From contig JAADJZ010000003.1 of the NCBI GenBank assembly GCA_011032825.1, positions 1,364,001-1,428,000 on the forward strand: a stretch of 64,000 nucleotides of DNA, read 5' to 3'. The notes below the pieces were generated by a model. That model did not search any database. It saw only the letters and a list, made by a program, of their open reading frames with translations, and was not told the origin of the DNA. Positions 58,660 through 64,000 of this stretch are shown one piece after another (within the stretch, counting starts at the first letter, position 1; every line of letters begins with the position of its first letter). The position numbers and the translations under genes were made by a program. The DNA is from Massariosphaeria phaeospora. Lineage: Eukaryota > Ascomycota > Dothideomycetes > Pleosporales.

Positions 58660-61600
58660 TTCTTTTTTAAAGGCACATCGCTTAGAGTGCGTCTTTTATT
58701 TTTTTTGCTACAAATGTTTTTTTTTTTTTAAAAATTGTTAAGTGCATTTGCACTTATATTCGGCTTAGGTTCTTAAGAGTTCTTATTGTCTAAGTATTTT
58801 TTCTATTTAACGAGGTACTTTTAGGTGCTAACCGAAGATTTTTTTTTATTAAGCACTTTTTTAACGTAGTACACGTTGTTTCTAAAAGTGCGCAAAGTAT
58901 CTACTAAAAGCTCGCTTTAAAAAAGTATCAACTTTTTTTAGTTATAAAGTTCCAACAAGAATACGTAAAAGACTAGATAAACACTTTTTAGTTTAAAAAA
59001 GTCTACTTAGTACGCGTTAGTGCTAATCTAGTTAACAATAGTGCCTAGCTCTACGTACTTCTAGTTAAGCTTTTTCTTTAGCCTAGTAGATTTCATGTAG
59101 CAGTTTAAAATTAGCACTTAGTTACTTTGCTTTAGCAAGATGTGCTTTCTACGCTTGTTAAAATACTTCTTCTAATAAGCGTTTGCAGCTTTAATCTTGC
59201 GCTAGCATTTAGCTTAGAGAGCAATTATATAAGCTGCTATGCCTGTTTTTATAAACAACTATCTATTACTAAAAAGCATTTTAAGCTAATCTAGAGCTTT
59301 TAGAAACGCTTTGTAGTACGCTACAAAAAAAGTAATTTTTGTAGTTACGTATTAGCTATCGTTGTACGCGAACTTCGCTACTAGCAGCTACACAGTTCAA
59401 TTGTCTTATTCAAAGCAACAGTAACATCGAAGGTACTGTTCTAGCGTTTGATTTTGTTTTTTAGTTTAACTATTTGTTTGAGAGTAATAAGCAGAAGAGA
59501 GAACGCTTATTAAGCTAAAATAGTAGCAGAAGCTGTTCTAGAACTTTAAGTTTATAATAAAACTTTAGTCTAAAATAACGTTCTTCGAGACGCCGTAAAG
59601 TTTTACGATTTCTTTTATTTAAACTGTTGCAAAGTTCTTCGCTGTCTAGTTAGCGCGAGCTGGAATATAGTAAGCTATTTTAGTTAAGCAGTTTACTACA
59701 ACGAGAATAGAGTTGTATACTTGCTTTATATACTTTAATAGTAAGAGTTTTGTAATAAAGTCTATTGTAACATTACACTACAGGCTATTAAGCGCTAGCA
59801 AAAGTATAAGAAGTTTGTAAGAGCTGTATCTAGCTGCTACTAATTTGCAACACTTTAGACAGTCGTTGTAGTACTCTTTAACGTTTTTCTTTATGCTTTT
59901 TTACTCGTATTGGCGTTTAACTTTCTCTAAGGTTTTTTTAACGCCGAAGTAGCTAGCTATTAAGCTGTTATAACATTTCTAAAAAGCCTTTGCTTTTTCT
60001 TTTGTTGTATTAAGGTAGATTTTATTTAACTGCTTTGTTATAGCTAGTTTTAGTCTATTCTAGGCTACTATAGGCTCTACTAGTCTAGACTCGTCTTCTA
60101 AGTCAAAGTCTAAGTCTAAGTCTAAAAAGTCTACAAAATTGCCTGCTAGATTACTTAAAAGAACTTTATCCTTCGAGAGCTTAAGCTAGAGTGCTTAAGT
60201 TAGTTTCTCTTCAATATGCATTTCTAGGTCTAAAGCTTTTATTTTCTTTAAAAAAGTTAGCAAGCTTGGTTCTTTTGCAAGTTAGCTAGCTAATCTTGTA
60301 ATTGCTGCTACTAGAGCGGGCTTACTATAGACACTACAAGTTATTAAAGCTTGTAATAGATTTACGTAGATTTCATTGCTTTTCTGCGCAGAAGCATAAG
60401 CTTCTTTTATGTAGTCTAGTTGTTAAAAAGAGCTATTAGCTAGATTTGTTTTTTTAAGTTGATAAATTATAACAAAGTTGTACTTTGTTAACTTTTCGTA
60501 AGCGCAGACTTGATAATAATTTAGAGTTTTTGTTTTTATAAACTATCGTAGGTTATTGTAGTTTGTATAGAGATTAAACAGAATACTTAAAAAAAAATAG
60601 CAGAAGTGTAACAGACTTTTGTTAATTGCTAACAATTTTTTATTATAAGTATTGTAATTGTACTTCGTCTTGTCTATTTTCTGCGAGAAGAAACTAATTA
60701 AGCGCTAATGCGCACTTTTTTCGCTGTCTTTACCGTTAGAAACTTTCTAGCTTAGAATTCTACTAATAGCGTTTTTAAAAGCGTTAGTTTTGAGCTTTGT
60801 AAGCTGTTCTGCTTTATAATAGGCTAGAATAGAAACATTAAAAAAAGCACTCTTAAGTTTTCTAAACGCTTTCTTAGCTTTAGTTCTAAAGTTAATTCGC
60901 TAGTTTTTTTTTTCTTTGAGCGTGCTCGCTTTAGGCCGCTTCTAGCTTCTTTTAAGTTAGTTTGGTTAATAGTAGAGCAAGCTTAGAGAACCTAGCGATA
61001 AAGCGCTAATAATAGTTCATAAAGCTTATAAATACTCGAATATTCCGAACTGTATTTGGCATTGGCTACTTCTAGATCGTTCTAATTTGTTTTAGGTTTA
61101 TTTTAACTCTTTCTAGGTATACAATGTAACCTAGGTACTTTGTCTACTATGTGTGCTACTTGCACTTACTAAGCTTTAAGTATAGCTTTGCTTTACGCAA
61201 ACGTTAGAGAACTTCTTTAACCTAGCTTACATAAGCTTTTTTTATATTAGAAAACACTAGAATGTTGTTAAAGTATACAATGCAGGTTACGTTAACTAAC
61301 CTAGCGAAAGCTTAGTTAATGTAGGCCTAAAATGCTGCAGAAGCATTCGTAAAACCAAATAGCATAACAAAGTACTTAAAATAACTATATCAAGTTCTAA
61401 AAGCTGTTTTTTATTTGTTTCTTTTCTTAATTTAGATTCTGTAATAGGCTTTACGAATGTCAAGCTTAGTGTAGACTTTTGCCTTAGCTAACCTCTTCAA
61501 AAACTCTGCAATAAAAAGCAGAGAATAACGATTCTTAATTGTAATTTTGTTAAAGCATTGATAGTTAACGCAAAGCTTTAAAGTGCTGTTTTTCTTTTTC

Positions 61601-62367
61601 GCAAAAAGAATTAGCGCACTAGCTAAAAACTTTAAGCGCTTTATTTATTCTTTATTAAAGTACTCGTCTACGTATTTGCAAAAATGCTTTAATTCTGCTA
61701 TTAACATGTTGTACAGAGGTTGATGCAAAAAAGTTGTACTAGGCTAAAGTTTAATCGCAAGATTCTGCTTTCTATAAGACGCTATTACTAACGAGCTATT
61801 AAAGCTCGCTACGTTTTAGTACTTCTAATATTTAAGTTGCAAACTAGAGCTTTGCTTTTTTTAGTTGCTTGCATTGAGAAGTGCACTAATCAAACAGACA
61901 TAAAGCTTTGCATTAAAACTATTTAAAGTCTAAGCAAACTCTGCTGCGTTTTCTATAGCTACTTTAGCATAGTTTAGTTTATTTAGGTTCTTTATGCTCC
62001 TAAAGAGCATGCGGCGACGCGAATAGTTTAACTTTAGCTAAAACTAATCTATCCAAGAGAGTTCGAGATACATTAGAAGCTTTTTAAAATTAGCTACTAC
62101 AAAGAAAATTTTATAAGTTTGTACTTTGCCTTTAGAATTTGTAATGCAAACTTTTGCTACAGTACAACTATAGATAGTGTAACTTAATCTACTTAGCAAT
62201 ATAAAGAAAATATTAGAGATTAGTTTAAGTACTAGATTCTGTTCTTTCGCTACGACAGCTAAAAGAACATTAAAATAAGCTCTACTATCTACGATTGCTT
62301 TTAAGTTTTTTAAACTCTTAATCTTCGCTAACGCGGTAAGAAACGTTAGGTTTTTGCTCGTTAGCAT
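58660..62367 (-). pseudogene. Chromovirus pol relic (protease-RT-RNase H-integrase-chromodomain)
   Basis: Protease at 62367-62044: LKAIVDSRAYFNVL, where the active-site DSG is now DSR. Reverse transcriptase: VYTKLDIRKAYYRI near 61470 and TCIVYFNNILVF near 61290, with the catalytic YxDD changed to YFNN. Integrase near 59900-59640: EYYNDCLKCCKLVAARYSSY, NVTIDFITKLPLL-like, NSILVVVNCLTKIAYYIPA. The GPY/F-like end reads QVDFFKLKSVYLVFYVFLLE near 58980. Chromodomain near 58840-58740: KYLVK-stop-KKYLDNKNS-stop-EP, for the usual KYLVKWKGY..SENSWEP. The chromodomain would have directed integration to marked heterochromatin. Disrupted by many stops. Confidence 0.88.
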
Positions 62368-62429
62368 CTTACAAAAAGTGCCTACTTTTTTTAACTATAA
62401 CAAGTTAATATAAGCTACAAAATAAAAGG

Positions 62430-62940
62430 CTAATTCTTTAAGCCTTTGCTTTTTCTATTTTTTTTTTTAAAGTAGGCGTTTTTCTTTGCCTTGTTAGAGC
62501 AAGTAGAAACAAAATAGCTTAGTTTGTTACATGCGTAGCAAACTAGCTTGTTAAAGCTTTTGTTTTTTTTGTTATTACTTTTCTTAGGCTTAAAGCAGCC
62601 GTTGCGTTTTTTTTTGTGCTGTTTGGCATTAGAATAAGTCAATCTATGTTCTATTAGCAACGCGGCTTGCTTTTTGTCTTTTTTAGTTTTTCTTTAGATC
62701 TTGCTATCTTGTTAGAAGTTACAATAGATCTAATTAGCTTTTTGCTCTACTTAGTAGAGAGTAGTGCAACTCTGCAGCAAAAGGTAACGTAGTTGCTTTT
62801 TTACTTTTTTAAAAAGTGCCGCGGTGAAGTTTGCTGCTATGCTAAATAAGCTTGTTTAGTTAATCTTAGTTTAAAAAAGTTAAAAAAGTAAAAGTAAGTT
62901 AAAAAGAGTTTAAGATAGCTTTTAACGTAAAGCTTTAATA
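62430..62940 (-). pseudogene. Chromovirus gag 3' part with zinc knuckle
   Basis: The minus strand reads KLVCYACNKLSYFVSTCSNKAKK near 62545-62480, a CCHC zinc knuckle (C-x2-C-x4-H-x4-C) in which the His is now Tyr, followed by a Lys-rich tail. The part upstream is too mutated to follow. It lies just before the protease, as in Ty3/gypsy elements. Confidence 0.72.
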
Positions 62941-63746
62941 GAATTGTATGCTTACTACCTACGTTCTTTAAAAGTGCCTAAGGCACTTAACATTTGTTCT
63001 TTAAGCAATGCCTAAGTAGAGGACTATAAAAAAAATCGCATTCTTTTATAAATCTTATAGGTTTTTTAAAGCGTACAGAGGTTTTCAGTAACGTACGTTA
63101 ACTTAAAAAAAACTTTTTAAAGTTTGCTAAAGAAGTTAGAGCTTTTTGTGTAGTAGCCTTTGCAATTGCAAACTTATTAGTTGTAGTCTACGCGATTTTT
63201 CTTCAAATAGCAGTGTAGTAGCTTAAGGCGAGGCAAATTAACCTAGTTGAAAACAGTTTAAGCAGATGCTAGCACGACTAGTTGCTTAATAGCCTTAGCA
63301 AGCGCTGTTTTGTCTTCGTCCTAGTATAGAGCCTTTAACGCTTTAAAGCAAATAAGTTTTGTACAGTTTTACTTATTCTGCTACTAAGTTTTTAGCTTGT
63401 CGAGAGCTTGCTTCGTAGAGAGGTTCAATAGTGCGTCGTTGTTCTTATTGTTTGAGAGTAGAGTATTGAGATTTCTTTCGAGGCGAACTAGGTTATTCTA
63501 GCCTAGTTTGGCGCTAAAAGCGCAACTACGCTTTGAAACGTTAGCACTATTACTAATCTAAACTTCTTTATTAGCATTTTTATTCTATTTAGTTTTATTT
63601 ACGACTAGAAGTTGAGAAGTGCTTAGTTGCACAATAGAACTTTTATCTAAGTGTCTTAAAAGCAACGTAGCTTAATTGTTAGATAAACTAGACATTGTAA
63701 ACGAGGTAATCGATCTATCGAAAGTATTTTAATAGAGCAATTTGAA

Positions 63747-63967
63747 TGTAAGACTGCGTTTAATTGTAAGTTTGATAACACTTAAAATATATTAATAGTA
63801 TAGTAATAAAGATAGTATATTCGTGTAAAAGAAACGAATTGCTATCTTAGCAGCAATTCGGTGCGAGGTACTTTTAAAGGCTTCGCAAGAAACTAGTCTA
63901 GCTCGTTATAGCCTACAGTAGCTATTAATAAAAAAGAAACAAATACGTAAAGCTACTAGGCTTTACA
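63747..63967 (-). repeat. 5' LTR of the chromovirus
   Basis: 221 bp, TGTAAGACTG...GGCTTTACA, followed by the target duplication CTACG at 63968-63972. Confidence 0.9.
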
Positions 63968-64000
63968 CTACGTAGGCTAGCTTCTTTTAGCTTATTAAAA

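Larger units (their letters stand above)
56511..63967 (-). mobile_element. Complete Ty3/gypsy chromovirus, RIP-mutated
   Basis: 7,457 bp from LTR to LTR. Each LTR is 221 bp, starting TGTAA and ending TTTACA. The 5-bp target duplication CTACG lies just before the left and just after the right LTR. Minus-strand order: Gag zinc knuckle, protease, reverse transcriptase, RNase H, integrase, chromodomain, then about 1.9 kb before the 3' LTR. A purine tract (GAAAAGAGATAA on the minus strand) touches the left LTR as a polypurine tract should. No TGG-type primer binding site is readable next to the right LTR, perhaps lost to mutation. Many stops, so not autonomous. Confidence 0.9.
55130..64000 (+). 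mobile_element. Fot1/pogo-type transposon (family H), copy H3, split by a chromovirus
   Basis: The left terminal repeat begins TAACGTATTTTACTATTAAG. The plus-strand transposase relic runs from about 55200, through the second helix region (SRYSYSxxTTR-type, near 55480) and the catalytic block near 55710, to 56510. There the chromovirus is inserted; the same frame context resumes at 63968 (CTACGTAGGCTAGCTTCTTT) and runs off the window. It lacks the small element that splits H1 and H2, so it shows the uninterrupted site. Confidence 0.75.

Noticed and set aside
25790..64000. AT-rich block as a centromere
   Set aside because: AT-rich nested repeats are compatible with a centromere, but interstitial RIP isochores look the same; sequence alone cannot decide.

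Overview
The window comes from a filamentous ascomycete (Pezizomycotina). Dothideomycetes is my best guess, from the short 50-70 nt introns with CTAAC branch points, the gene set and the sharp split into a GC-rich gene block and an AT-rich block of mutated repeats. It divides at about 25.8 kb.

Gene block (1-25.8 kb). In order: the 3' end of a 14-TM-type MFS transporter (+); NAD-dependent glycerol-3-phosphate dehydrogenase GPD1 (-); a small secreted, probably GPI-anchored DUF7707-type protein (-); a 1,065-residue NRPS-like adenylation-thiolation-reductase enzyme (+); a GIY-YIG-like protein (+); an RCR-type single-pass membrane protein (+); a WOPR (Gti1/Pac2) transcription factor (-) with a long gene-free upstream region; a 1,098-residue conserved fungal protein of unknown function (-); a phosphoribomutase/phosphoglucomutase (-); and, divergent from it, a cytochrome-b5-fused delta-8 sphingolipid desaturase (+). 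I rebuilt exon joins for GPD1, DUF7707, the A-T-R enzyme, RCR and the desaturase from GT-AG sites that restore family motifs. The genes look like ordinary housekeeping, cell-wall and lipid genes. The MFS pump and A-T-R enzyme hint at specialised metabolism but do not form a clear cluster.

Repeat block (25.8-64 kb). No intact host gene is visible. Everything I could read is transposon sequence disabled by C-to-T/G-to-A changes typical of RIP (repeat-induced point mutation): Trp codons have become TAG and Asp/Glu codons have become Asn/Lys. Nested elements: several ~1.87-kb Fot1/pogo-type (Tc1/mariner superfamily) DNA transposons; two copies of a 3.66-kb Mutator-like element (MULE) with ~95-bp terminal inverted repeats; small non-autonomous elements; one interrupted chromovirus (Ty3/gypsy with chromodomain); and one complete chromovirus at 56,511-63,967 with matching 221-bp LTRs and a 5-bp target duplication.

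The most striking structure is a 15.15-kb near-perfect inverted repeat (35,948-51,097). Its two ~6.52-kb arms each carry the same Fot element holding the same MULE. Its outer edges fall exactly on Fot terminal repeats, and its centre is a 918-bp foldback element. The sequence on both outer flanks is truncated, which points to rearrangement rather than simple insertion. The complete chromovirus and a neighbouring stretch also hold decayed plus-strand Cys-rich reading frames that do not belong to the retrotransposon polyprotein.
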